Below are positions 16,946 to 25,548 of a DNA stretch of 64,000 nt, piece by piece; positions within the stretch are counted from its first letter, which is position 1; every line of letters begins with the position of its first letter. The position numbers and the translations under genes are program-made. The DNA is taken from assembly GCF_022163125.1 (NCBI RefSeq), contig NZ_CP091881.1:62001-126000 (forward strand), given 5' to 3'. This DNA is from Paenibacillus sp. HWE-109 (GTDB lineage Bacteria; Bacillota; Bacilli; Paenibacillales; NBRC-103111). The notes below the pieces were generated by a model. The model saw only the letters and a program-made list of their open reading frames with translations, did no database searches and had not been told where the DNA came from.

Positions 16946-17758
16946 TTATTTGAGTTCTAATCCTACGAAGGCTTCACGAACCCTGTTCCAGAAGGGGAAT
17001 GGGCGGAATCTGGCGAACTTTACTTTCACGTTAGAAGCAACACGGCACCGAATAGAGACGACATCGCTGCGCTGCATGTACAAATGATCGAGGGAGAGGA
17101 GCATGTTCTGCTGCGCCTTGGGATAAATATCACAATGGTGATGTTTGGGCAGAATCATTGAAGAACCTAGCGTTCGATAAACACGGTTGTTGATCGAAGC
17201 GATTTCTGCAATCTGGATGGCTTCCAGCGAAGGGTGAACCATAGCCCCGCCTAAACTTTTGTTATAGGCTGTACTGCCCGCAGGAGAGGAGATGCAGATG
17301 CCGTCTCCGCGGAACATTTCGAACATCTCATCGTTGACGTGCAAGCGAGCGACCAGGGAAACCTCGATTCCCCGCAAGGTGAATTCGTTGAGAGCAAGAT
17401 GGGTCTCTATACCTTGTTCTGTCGTGATTTCAATTTCTACAACAGGGTACTGAACGACATGCAGCTCCTCGGGTGTAGTTACGCTAAACATTAGGGAAGC
17501 AAGGTCATCTAATTCATGAGGTTTCCAATCCGCGAAAAAACCGAGATGACCTGTATGAATGCCGACAAAAGCGATATGATCTAATTGCTTGGTATATTTA
17601 TGAAAAGCTTGCAGCATCGTGCCGTCTCCGCCAATGGAGAGGACGATATCGGGATTCTCTTCATCCCTAGGCATGCCCTGTTGTGCGGCGAGAGTGTGGA
17701 AGCGCTCTGTCAGTTCCTTGGAGATGTCATCTCCACGTTCAATGACGTTGTATTTCAA
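16946..17758 (-). CDS. ppnK: NAD kinase
   Basis: 270 residues with the GGDGT motif (SIGGDGTMLQAFHKY, near residue 43), the NE motif in LALNEFTLRG and the GSTAYNKSLGG loop characteristic of PpnK/NadK. It phosphorylates NAD to NADP in the cytosol. It follows the PilZ gene by 11 bases on the same strand, so the two probably share a transcript. Length fits the Bacillus-type second NAD kinase. Confidence 0.93.
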   Translation of the reverse strand: MKYNVIERGDDISKELTERFHTLAAQQGMPRDEENPDIVLSIGGDGTMLQAFHKYTKQLDHIAFVGIHTGHLGFFADWKPHELDDLASLMFSVTTPEELHVVQYPVVEIEITTEQGIETHLALNEFTLRGIEVSLVARLHVNDEMFEMFRGDGICISSPAGSTAYNKSLGGAMVHPSLEAIQIAEIASINNRVYRTLGSSMILPKHHHCDIYPKAQQNMLLSLDHLYMQRSDVVSIRCRVASNVKVKFARFRPFPFWNRVREAFVGLELK

Positions 17759-17769
17759 TGGTGTTCCTC

Positions 17770-18414
17770 CTAATCCAACGAACAGTATTTATCAATTTCT
17801 TGCAGAATGGAATCAGGTGTATGACGGAACTCTGTCGCGACACGATAGGAGTCATTGCTGAAGTTCGACACTCTGACAATCTCACCATAAGCGGTAATGG
17901 GATGTGGAAACCCGGGCAAGATGAAGCTGAATTCTAAGAATAAAGGGTAAAATAGCCGATTTGTCGTGACAAAAGAAAGACCACCCGCGCTAATATCAAG
18001 CAGCTGTCCGGTGAAGGCGACGCCCTTGCGTGCAGATAGGCCGCGAATGCCGACAATTTGGAGTGTAATCGGTGTGCGAAGGGAGAGTTTAACTCGGTTA
18101 TACTGTCTATTCTGATGCTGATGAATTTCCTCGGGAATGGATAATGTGAGGTAGCAAATCGACTTTTTTACCTCAAGCTGGAGTAAATCGACATACGTGT
18201 AATATAAAATTCCACGTTCTCGGAAAGAAAATTCAATGAATGAAACGTGTTCAAGTTTGTCAAATGGAAAGAACACGGATAGTTCTAAAAAAACAGTGAA
18301 CGAATCTTCACCAATTTTATCGATCGTGAATTTTTCTTCGTAACAGAAGGGTTGTCCATCTTTGGATTCTCCTACAACGATCAATTGACAGTCTGTATTC
18401 TTAGTCCAATCCAT
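17770..18414 (-). CDS. PilZ domain protein (YcgR-like c-di-GMP effector)
   Basis: 214 residues. The N-terminal part (1-100) is a YcgR-N-type beta domain; the C-terminal PilZ domain carries RQYNR (RxxxR) and DISAGGLSF (DxSxxG), the two c-di-GMP-binding motifs. Such proteins brake flagellar rotation or tune surface behaviour in response to c-di-GMP. A diguanylate cyclase-type gene lies about 5 kb away. It is upstream of and close to NAD kinase; whether they are functionally related is unknown. Confidence 0.88.
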   Translation of the reverse strand: MDWTKNTDCQLIVVGESKDGQPFCYEEKFTIDKIGEDSFTVFLELSVFFPFDKLEHVSFIEFSFRERGILYYTYVDLLQLEVKKSICYLTLSIPEEIHQHQNRQYNRVKLSLRTPITLQIVGIRGLSARKGVAFTGQLLDISAGGLSFVTTNRLFYPLFLEFSFILPGFPHPITAYGEIVRVSNFSNDSYRVATEFRHTPDSILQEIDKYCSLD

Positions 18415-18476
18415 AGCATCACCAATTGGTTAGATTTGCATTCCCTTTTCATAATAATTTATAAAAGAAAATAAGA

Positions 18477-18496
18477 AAAGCCCCAAACGGGGCTTT
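18477..18496 (-). terminator. Terminator downstream of glgP
   Basis: AAAGCCCC and GGGGCTTT form a compact hairpin with a short AAAC loop; read on the minus strand it is followed by a T-rich run. It separates glgP from the PilZ gene. Confidence 0.8.
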
Positions 18497-18514
18497 ATGT
18501 CGGAAAATCGGGAT

Positions 18515-21115
18515 TTATTGCCAAGATAAGGTGCTTGTGACGAGCGAAAGCTCAAAAGAATGGGCGAAGTTTGCGGAAATGGGTCGAACACGAATCGAAA
18601 AATGCGGGCCATGCACTAAATGACTAGGAATCGTGCCTTTGAAGCTTTGCTGTTGTTCAATAAGCTCACCAGTAGGTTCCATAGAAATAATTTTTTGCTC
18701 CCAAGAGTCGCCGTGTTCTTCATAATAGATGACTTCTACCGCGGTATCTTGCGGCCAAATAGGGCCGAAGTGGATTTGGGCTGTGACGTCCTTCATGGAT
18801 GGTTTTATTTCATGAAGCGGTACCTCTGTGGATAATTTCGCTGAGCGATCATCAATCCCAATAATTTTGACGTGATACCAGTTATTGCGGATGAACTGCT
18901 TGTAGTCAGCGACTTTGGTGGCCACATCATACTGGTTCGCGACGAAAAGTCGGGCTCTTTCGGCTGTGGGAAGATAAGCTTTTTCCGTGTAATCCTGCAC
19001 CATACGATGTGTGTTGTAGGTGGGACTCAACGATTGAATCGAGCGTTTCATACGACTGATCCATTGATGAGGAAGCGCGCCTTGATTGTAATAGAGTGGA
19101 ATGATCTCCTTCTCTAAAATGTGATAGATGGCGTGTGTGTTTTCTTTCTCTTGTGTGGCCCAATCCGCGGCTCCTGTTGACCCAATGGCCCAACCATTGG
19201 TCCCGTTGTAGCCTTCCTCCCACCAACCATCAAGTACACTAAAATTAAGCACGCCATTCATCGCGGCCTTCTGACCGCTGGTACCGCTGGCTTCGAGCGG
19301 TCTGCGGGGATTATTCAGCCAAACGTCTACGCCTTGGACGAGATAGCGAGCCATATTCATATCGTAATTCTCAAGCATGACGATTTTGCCGGCGAATTCT
19401 TTCATCTGAGAAACACGATAAATCTCACGGATTAGTTCCTGGCCGGGGTAATCGGCGGGATGAGCCTTGCCGGCAAATATAAATTGGACCGGTCTTTCCG
19501 GGTCATTAATCAGCTTCTTAAGCCGGTACAAGTCATTGAAAATCAGATTCGCCCGCTTGTAGGTGGCGAATCGTCTGGCGAATCCAATAGTCAGTGCCTT
19601 GGGGTTCAAGTACTGCCTGACCTCCTGAATCCGCTCTTCAGATTCGCCGTTGCGCCTGCGTTGTTCCAGTAAATTCTGACGAGCGAAACGCACCAAATCG
19701 TCTTTCAACTGCTGGTGGACCTTCCAGATAGACTCATCGGGAATGACCTCAACCTGCTGCCATTGATGCTGGTTGGCTTGTTCCTCGCGCCAAGTCCCAG
19801 GGAGGAAACGATCGAACAGCTCTTTCCAGTGCGGGGCTGTCCATGTATCCAGGTGAACGCCGTTGGTGATGGAGCCGATCGGGACTTCACTGGCATCGAT
19901 ATGGCCGTGAAATTCTTTGAACATTTCACGGGATACCTGCCCGTGAAGCTTGCTGACGCCGTTGCGCATGCCGGCTGTATTCATGGCTAGATGAGTCATA
20001 TTGAATTGACCCGAATGATGGTCCAGACCAAGAGCAACGATCTCTTGCTTATGGCGCGAAAGCTCTTGCAGCAAAGGGCCGAGATAATGCTCCACCATCT
20101 CGATCGAGAACGTATCATGGCCTGCTGGTACAGGCGTATGGGTTGTGAAAACCGTTGCAGAACGAACCGTTTCGACCGCTACGTGAAACGGAAGACCCAG
20201 ATGCAGCAGCTCTTTCAGTCGCTCCAGCGTGAGAAAAGCTGCGTGGCCTTCGTTAATATGGTACACGTTGGGGTAAACACCCAGTGCGCGAAGCGCTTTG
20301 ACGCCTCCGATGCCAAGGACAATTTCCTGGGCAATCCGTGTATCTTGATTGCCCCCGTACAGCTGAGCGGTCAATTCTTTGTCCGCCGGCTGGTTCGCTT
20401 CGTGATCCGCATCAAGCAGATAGATGGGATTACGTCCAACGCGAACTTGCCACACCTGCAGGGTGATGGTGCGCCCGGGCATATCAATCGACACGGTAAG
20501 CTGTTGATCATTGTGGACCACAGGCTCAATCGGCAGTTTGGCGAAGTCATACGGATATAATTCGCTTTGCTGGCCGCCGGAGGCATCGATTTTTTGAGTG
20601 AAATAGCCCTTCTTATACAGGAGGCCTACTCCGATTAAGGGGATGCCGAGGTCACTGGCTGATTTCGTATGATCGCCTGCCAAGATACCTAGGCCGCCCG
20701 AATAAATAGGCAGTGATTCATGGAAGCCGAATTCTGCGGAGAAGTAGGCAATTTGCACATAGCCACGATCGGCATATGTCGTTTGAAACCAGGTCGTGCC
20801 GTTTAAATAAGAATCAAAGGCGCTAATAACTTGATGATAGCTTGCTATAAAATCCGTATTCGTACTTAGGGCTGCAAGTTGGGTGTCTTCCAAGTCATGC
20901 AGTAAACGAACGGGATTATGGCCGGACGCGGCCCATTTGGCAGGATCGATTTGGGCAAAAAGCTGCAAGGCTTCATGGTTCCAACTAAACCATAAATTGG
21001 CGGCCAACTCGCTTAATCGTTCAATGGTCGGAGGCAAATGTTTCACTGTTTGCTGGAAGGCTGCTTGCATATCCTGAGGTTCTCTCCCTTTATTAGCGTG
21101 ATCGTGATTACCCAT
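18515..21115 (-). CDS. glgP: Alpha-glucan phosphorylase
   Basis: About 866 residues of glycosyltransferase family 35, the long MalP/GlgP form with the N-terminal PTIERLSELAANLWFSWN domain. It has INEGHAAF, the glucan-contact region NGVHLDTW, and the PLP-lysine loop EASGTSGQKAAMNG near residue 640. It cleaves alpha-1,4-glucan to glucose 1-phosphate. The ATG at 21115 begins one base after the ylbJ stop (TAATATG), indicating translational coupling with ylbJ, an unexpected pairing of a sporulation membrane gene with glycogen breakdown. Confidence 0.93.
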   Translation of the reverse strand: MGNHDHANKGREPQDMQAAFQQTVKHLPPTIERLSELAANLWFSWNHEALQLFAQIDPAKWAASGHNPVRLLHDLEDTQLAALSTNTDFIASYHQVISAFDSYLNGTTWFQTTYADRGYVQIAYFSAEFGFHESLPIYSGGLGILAGDHTKSASDLGIPLIGVGLLYKKGYFTQKIDASGGQQSELYPYDFAKLPIEPVVHNDQQLTVSIDMPGRTITLQVWQVRVGRNPIYLLDADHEANQPADKELTAQLYGGNQDTRIAQEIVLGIGGVKALRALGVYPNVYHINEGHAAFLTLERLKELLHLGLPFHVAVETVRSATVFTTHTPVPAGHDTFSIEMVEHYLGPLLQELSRHKQEIVALGLDHHSGQFNMTHLAMNTAGMRNGVSKLHGQVSREMFKEFHGHIDASEVPIGSITNGVHLDTWTAPHWKELFDRFLPGTWREEQANQHQWQQVEVIPDESIWKVHQQLKDDLVRFARQNLLEQRRRNGESEERIQEVRQYLNPKALTIGFARRFATYKRANLIFNDLYRLKKLINDPERPVQFIFAGKAHPADYPGQELIREIYRVSQMKEFAGKIVMLENYDMNMARYLVQGVDVWLNNPRRPLEASGTSGQKAAMNGVLNFSVLDGWWEEGYNGTNGWAIGSTGAADWATQEKENTHAIYHILEKEIIPLYYNQGALPHQWISRMKRSIQSLSPTYNTHRMVQDYTEKAYLPTAERARLFVANQYDVATKVADYKQFIRNNWYHVKIIGIDDRSAKLSTEVPLHEIKPSMKDVTAQIHFGPIWPQDTAVEVIYYEEHGDSWEQKIISMEPTGELIEQQQSFKGTIPSHLVHGPHFSIRVRPISANFAHSFELSLVTSTLSWQ

Positions 21116-21116
21116 A

Positions 21117-22355
21117 TTATCTTGTTCCACCAACCTTTTCATACACGAGTTTAAGTAAGGAATATGCAGCGAAGAGCCCTGCGATGACTGTAAAAGCGCC
21201 TAAGGTGACCGATACGCTGACTGGCAGCATGAGCTTTAAATAACTGAGAACCGGAGATGAAGGTTCATACTGCGGGAAAAAGGCCGCTTTGGCATCGCGG
21301 AACGCCTGCATAGGCTCCCAAATGACGAGCACAATAGCAGCGGAGAGCAAGGCATGAATAAGCCGAGCAACGAAGAATGGCAAGTAGCGCAAGTTCGTAT
21401 GACTCAGCAGGCTTACGATTTGAGCGTGAACAGACATGCCCCCCCAGGACAATATGAAAGCGCCGATGGCGACTTTGCTGGAAAGCGCCAGCGCATCCGG
21501 GGCGTTACCTGCAGCTTTGGCCCCTAGCGTCACCTCAAACAAACCATTCATGACAGCTTGCGATAATTCGCTGGGCAGTCCAGTAAGCTGTAGAACGGAT
21601 GAGATGAGAACATACATCATATTCATTACGTGAGCTGAGGTTAGCACTTCCAAAACGACGGAGAAGAAGACGACAAGACCGCCTACTACAAAAATAAGGT
21701 TAAAGGAATGTATAATGGATTGGCTGAGCAGCGTTCCGAGCGACCTGCCATCCTGAATCCGCGCAGTATGCATGGCATCGAAGGCTCTTTTCCAGATCCA
21801 GCCGCCGCTCTTGCTTTTCTGTGGCGTGGGCAGACTCTTGCGGCCGTGGAAGCGCATCATGAGACCAATCAACAGGGAGCCTCCGTAGTGAGCCACAGCG
21901 AGTATCATGGCTAACGAGGCATCGTGAAAAAAGCCGATAGAAACGGCCCCGATCAAGAAAATGGGATCGGAGCTTGTGGTGAAGGCTACAAGCCGCTCGC
22001 CTTCCTCGCGGTTCACCAACTTCTGCTCCCACAGTTGGGATGTTAATTTGGCGGCAACAGGATAGCCGGCTGCGAAACCCATCGCCATGACGAACCCGCC
22101 GATGCCGGGAATGCGAAAGACAGGGCGCATCATCGGGTCGAGCAGTGTCCCGAAGAAATGGACGATACCGAAGCCGAGCATAATTTCCGATATGACGAAG
22201 AACGGGAACAGTGCGGGAAAAAGCACATCCCACCAAATGGAAACGCCGCGCAATGCGGCTCGAAGGCCGTCATGAGGGAACGCAAATAAGCATAGAATAA
22301 TGGCAATCACCACAAAGGCCATCAGCAGCGCAGCAGTGAAGTTTCGTTTCTGCAC
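21117..22355 (-). CDS. ylbJ: Sporulation integral membrane protein YlbJ
   Basis: 412 residues with about ten hydrophobic segments. The family signatures GFAAGYPVAAKLTSQLWE and FTTSSDPIFLIGAV are clear, as is FILSWGGMSVHAQI. In Bacillus it is a sigma-E gene needed for heat-resistant spores, a Gate-type membrane protein. A run of small ORFs on the opposite strand are shadows. It is followed immediately by glgP. Length is typical of the family. Confidence 0.92.
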   Translation of the reverse strand: MQKRNFTAALLMAFVVIAIILCLFAFPHDGLRAALRGVSIWWDVLFPALFPFFVISEIMLGFGIVHFFGTLLDPMMRPVFRIPGIGGFVMAMGFAAGYPVAAKLTSQLWEQKLVNREEGERLVAFTTSSDPIFLIGAVSIGFFHDASLAMILAVAHYGGSLLIGLMMRFHGRKSLPTPQKSKSGGWIWKRAFDAMHTARIQDGRSLGTLLSQSIIHSFNLIFVVGGLVVFFSVVLEVLTSAHVMNMMYVLISSVLQLTGLPSELSQAVMNGLFEVTLGAKAAGNAPDALALSSKVAIGAFILSWGGMSVHAQIVSLLSHTNLRYLPFFVARLIHALLSAAIVLVIWEPMQAFRDAKAAFFPQYEPSSPVLSYLKLMLPVSVSVTLGAFTVIAGLFAAYSLLKLVYEKVGGTR

Positions 22356-22508
22356 GGATAGGACACCTCCTTCTCTTCAACTATATGAAGGGAATGGGAC
22401 ATACATGCCGTCCCAAAAAACTTGGACTTTGGTACTGTGCATGGCATGATTTTATGGTAAAATAGAACTAGTCAAAGTCTTATATCCTAGGCAGTGGGAG
22501 TGATTCTA

Positions 22509-22607
22509 ATGACAGGTATCATTGCCGGTTTGTTCGTTTGTATGTTTGTGTTTGTCATTCGGGAAACACTTATGCATGCAGGGGATGAGGATTTAGAAAA
22601 CTATTAA
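22509..22607 (+). CDS. Small single-span membrane protein (32 residues)
   Basis: ATG 22509 follows GGGAG at good spacing, and the 32-codon frame stops at TAA 22605-22607. Residues 3-18 (GIIAGLFVCMFVFVIR) form one membrane segment and the tail is acidic (GDEDLEN). It ends 26 bases before the globin gene and probably shares its transcript. I do not recognise a family; tiny membrane proteins of this shape can modulate transporters or oxidases, but no function is claimed. Confidence 0.5.
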   Translation: MTGIIAGLFVCMFVFVIRETLMHAGDEDLENY

Positions 22608-22633
22608 GAACCAAGAGTAGAGAGGTCTTTCAC

Positions 22634-23026
22634 ATGTCAGATCGTGAACGCAGCACGTTATACGAATTGATGGGGGGCGCAGAAACCGTTCAGCGAATTG
22701 TTGATGCCTTTTATCCGAAAGTGCAGCAGCATCCATTGCTAGCGCCTCTGTTCCCTTCCGATATAGAGCCCGTAATTGAAAAGCAATACTTATTTCTAAG
22801 CCAGTTTTTCGGTGGCCCAACCTTGTATTCGGATGCCCATGGACACCCGATGATGAGAGCCAGACATATGGCTTTTCCTATTACCAAGGAGCGAGCAGAT
22901 GCTTGGTTAGGCTGTATGGCTGAAGCGTTGGCAGAGGTAGGACTACCTCCGGATTTGCGGGATTTTTTGTTAGAACGGCTCAAAGGTTCTGCCTATCATT
23001 TTATTAATACAAGTGAAGAAGAATAG
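22634..23026 (+). CDS. Truncated hemoglobin, group II (YjbI-like)
   Basis: 130 residues with the TrHbII pattern: TLYELMGGAETVQRIVDAFYPKV at the start, FLSQFFGGPTLYS in the middle, and the proximal histidine in RARHMAFPIT, followed by AWLGCMAEAL. AGAGGTC precedes ATG 22634. These globins bind oxygen or NO and, in Bacillus, YjbI detoxifies peroxide-modified protein. The tiny membrane protein upstream and the DUF2225 gene downstream are on the same strand with short gaps. Confidence 0.92.
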   Translation: MSDRERSTLYELMGGAETVQRIVDAFYPKVQQHPLLAPLFPSDIEPVIEKQYLFLSQFFGGPTLYSDAHGHPMMRARHMAFPITKERADAWLGCMAEALAEVGLPPDLRDFLLERLKGSAYHFINTSEEE

Positions 23027-23068
23027 TTCTTAGATCCTATACCATTTTTTGAAAAAAGGCGGGGTTGC

Positions 23069-23773
23069 ATGATGGTTGAACCTTTATATGAAATTACAGT
23101 CAAGTGCACATTTTGCGATAATGCCTTCAAGACGATGAAGGTTCGCCCCAGCTTCAAAAAAGCGAGTAAAACGGATGCGGATTTCTGTGTTCATTATAAA
23201 GACATCAACCCCGACTATTATGTAGTGAGGATCTGTCCGTTTTGTGGTTATGCGCATTCGGAGAATTTTTCGGATAAATGGAAGCCGGATCAAAAGAAAG
23301 CGTTCTACACCGAAGTTTCGCAGAAATGGACGATGCGCGATTATTGCGGAGAAAGAACGAGAGAAGATGCTTTGCAGAGCTACAAGCTTGCTCTCCTCAG
23401 TGCGCAGATCAAAGATGAGAAAGCGCGTGTCATTGCCGGACTCCTTCATCACTTGGCATGGTTGTACCGCGCGTCTGGAGATTGGGAGCAAGAGAAGCGG
23501 TTTCTGGCTTTTGCCTTGGACGCCTATGTCAGTGTGTTTGAGACGGAAGGAATGGATCTGAATAATGCCAGACTCATGTATTTAATGGGTGAGTTGAATC
23601 GCAGATTAGGGCGCTTCCATGAAGCTGTGAAATGGTTCTCGCGCATCATCAATGATCGCAAAATCATGGATGCCGCCATGATTAGAGCAAGCCGTGAACA
23701 ATGGGTCATAGCCCGTGAGGACATGCTTGCCATTCGTATGGAGCTCCCTGAAGAGATGAAACAAGCTACATAA
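23069..23773 (+). CDS. DUF2225 family protein with zinc ribbon and TPR-like repeats
   Basis: 234 residues. Two CxxC pairs, CTFC (residues 12-15) and CPFC (residues 55-58), form a split zinc ribbon; the rest is helical with TPR-like repeats (YKLALLSAQI, GLLHHLAWLYRASGDWEQEKRFLAFAL, LGRFHEAVKWFSRI). This is the layout of the DUF2225 family common in Firmicutes, whose function is unknown. GGCGGGG precedes tandem ATGs at 23069 and 23072. Confidence 0.85.
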   Translation: MMVEPLYEITVKCTFCDNAFKTMKVRPSFKKASKTDADFCVHYKDINPDYYVVRICPFCGYAHSENFSDKWKPDQKKAFYTEVSQKWTMRDYCGERTREDALQSYKLALLSAQIKDEKARVIAGLLHHLAWLYRASGDWEQEKRFLAFALDAYVSVFETEGMDLNNARLMYLMGELNRRLGRFHEAVKWFSRIINDRKIMDAAMIRASREQWVIAREDMLAIRMELPEEMKQAT

Positions 23774-23796
23774 TGTACGCCCTTTAAATTAAAATG

Positions 23797-23855
23797 AACG
23801 CTTAACTATTCTTGGGAAAAGGTAAATCCCTTGAAAGGTTTAAGCGTTCTTTTTG
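23797..23855. terminator. Terminator between DUF2225 and GGDEF genes
   Basis: AACGCTTAA (23797-23805) pairs with TTAAGCGTT (23840-23848) followed by CTTTTT. Its distal arm overlaps the 3' end of the minus-strand GGDEF gene. Confidence 0.7.
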
Positions 23856-24961
23856 TGATTGGCTATAGATGCGCTTGCTGTTTGCATATCGGCGTAGAGC
23901 GTTGAACGATTCTTCCCGCAATGCTTGGACTCATATAGAGCTTGATCCGCTTCGAAGATGACTCGTTTCAGATCGACCTCAAGCGAATCAGCCGTTGAAA
24001 TGCCGATGGATACAGTGATCGATGTTAAATCATGCTGGTGTTTATGGAGGAACGCTTCAATCACAACAGAACATAACCGCTCTCCGTAAGCTTGAAGCCG
24101 CTGTGGATCGGTTTCGGTGCTGAGCAGGATGAACTCTTCTCCGCCATACCGGGCAATGTAATCCTGTTCATCAATATGCTGCCTAAGAACACTACTGACG
24201 TCTCTCAGCAGTTGATCTCCCTCCAGATGGCCGAATTGATCATTGTATTGTTTGAAATTATCCAAATCAATCATCATAATAGATATTCTTCGTTTGTGAA
24301 GCGCATTCGCAGCGATCGGCATAAAGCTGCGCAAGTTGGGCAGCTTCGTTAAACTATCCTGATTCGCCTGCAGTTCCAACTGGCGCTGCAGACGCCAGCT
24401 CTTGTTCTCGTCATTCACCATGACGGTGATGACGATGAAGGCGGCTGACATAATAGCTAGCATAAATAACTGATCAATGGCATAAAGCCATGTTAACTTG
24501 CTCGCAAGGAATCCATAAATGACAAGTCTAAGGAGAAAAACGTAGGAGCAGATCTGGAGTGCATGGCGGATAGGAATGTCCAGGAAGCCGCTGCGGTATT
24601 CTTTATTATGAAATAATGAACTGATTAACGCGGGAGCAAGCAGGTCTTGAGCGATGATGAACCAGGCATGGTCTTCGTGCGAAATGAGACTAAAACCAGA
24701 AGGCAAAACCGTGGACAACAAGGCAACCGGCAGCCCATAGCGCAGCCCCGCCATGAAGATTGGCAAGGAGCGTAAATCGATGAGCCCAAGCGCCTCTGGC
24801 AAAGGTTCGAGCATCATAATAATGCAAGCGAGACCTGTGAGCAAGGGGGCAAGGAATTGCTCATAGGACTCGAAAAGCATCCTGCTGCGCACTTTCATGG
24901 CAATGTAATTAAGTGTGACTAAAGTACATGCGCTTGTCAAAGGAACAAGGTACTCATTCAT
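23840..24961 (-). CDS. Membrane diguanylate cyclase (GGDEF)
   Basis: 373 residues from ATG 24961, with AGGAG 14 bases upstream; the frame also extends to 25051. About six membrane segments fill residues 1-190, resembling a 5TM LYT-type sensor (GLIDLRSLPIFMAGLRYG). Residues 205-365 form a GGDEF domain with DSLTKLPNLRSF, MIDLDNFKQYND and the active-site RYGGEEF. It would make c-di-GMP from GTP; an inhibitory RxxD site is not obvious. The PilZ protein at 17770-18414 is a plausible downstream receptor. Confidence 0.88.
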   Translation of the reverse strand: MNEYLVPLTSACTLVTLNYIAMKVRSRMLFESYEQFLAPLLTGLACIIMMLEPLPEALGLIDLRSLPIFMAGLRYGLPVALLSTVLPSGFSLISHEDHAWFIIAQDLLAPALISSLFHNKEYRSGFLDIPIRHALQICSYVFLLRLVIYGFLASKLTWLYAIDQLFMLAIMSAAFIVITVMVNDENKSWRLQRQLELQANQDSLTKLPNLRSFMPIAANALHKRRISIMMIDLDNFKQYNDQFGHLEGDQLLRDVSSVLRQHIDEQDYIARYGGEEFILLSTETDPQRLQAYGERLCSVVIEAFLHKHQHDLTSITVSIGISTADSLEVDLKRVIFEADQALYESKHCGKNRSTLYADMQTASASIANHKKNA

Positions 24962-24992
24962 ACGGGATCTGTTTACTCCTTGCGCTTGAAAG

Positions 24993-25196
24993 CTACGATT
25001 GATGATTCCGAACGGCGGTATCCGCCAATAAATAATCGCGGTCTGTATCAACGAGCGTCAGTTTACTATGACAACAAGGGAACACAAGCAGCTTTTTCTT
25101 GCCTTCGTGAATGGACTTCAGTTCGTGGAGTTTCAGCGGCAGCAGCACATTAGGGCTTTGGCAAAAAGGACATTCGGCCACATAAATGTCCTTCAT
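24993..25196 (-). CDS. Small zinc-ribbon protein of unknown function
   Basis: 67 residues from the ATG at 25196 (the frame extends to a TTG at 25235). CPFC near residue 9 and PCCH near residue 40 suggest a small zinc ribbon in a basic and hydrophobic protein. No strong Shine-Dalgarno is seen, so the start is uncertain. It lies between the GGDEF gene and the YycC-like gene on the same strand, suggesting one transcript. I do not recognise the family. Confidence 0.6.
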   Translation of the reverse strand: MKDIYVAECPFCQSPNVLLPLKLHELKSIHEGKKKLLVFPCCHSKLTLVDTDRDYLLADTAVRNHQS

Positions 25197-25238
25197 GATA
25201 ATGTCATAGGGCCAAGTATTAGCAAATGGAATCAAAGC

Positions 25239-25412
25239 TTACTTCGATTCTGGATCGCTGGTTTCCGTTGTGGAAGATTTCGCGAGCTCTGCTAATTTTT
25301 GAAGTAAAATATGTTGTGGCATATGCATGAGATGTTCTAGAGGTACTTTCAGTTGCTCAGCCAGTTTCACGGCTGTTTCAGGCGAAATTTGTAACGGTTT
25401 CATACTTGTCAT
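25239..25412 (-). CDS. YycC-like small protein
   Basis: 57 residues read from the minus strand, ATG 25412 (alternative ATG at 25403), stop TAA at 25241-25239. The sequence contains MKPLQISPETAVKLAEQL and LMHMPQHILLQKLAEL, which I recognise as the YycC family of Bacillales, followed by a Ser/Thr/Glu tail. The family has no established function. It is just upstream of the zinc-ribbon gene and may be cotranscribed. Confidence 0.75.
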   Translation of the reverse strand: MTSMKPLQISPETAVKLAEQLKVPLEHLMHMPQHILLQKLAELAKSSTTETSDPESK

Positions 25413-25548
25413 TCACACCATTCTGTTCCTATTTATGTGGAAGGAACTTACTTTATTGAATCATACTTTTTATCTAGAAGCAATGAGGAAGATTACGATC
25501 GTTGCCGATCGCATATCGTTTATGATTTAATAAAAGAGGAAAGGAAAG

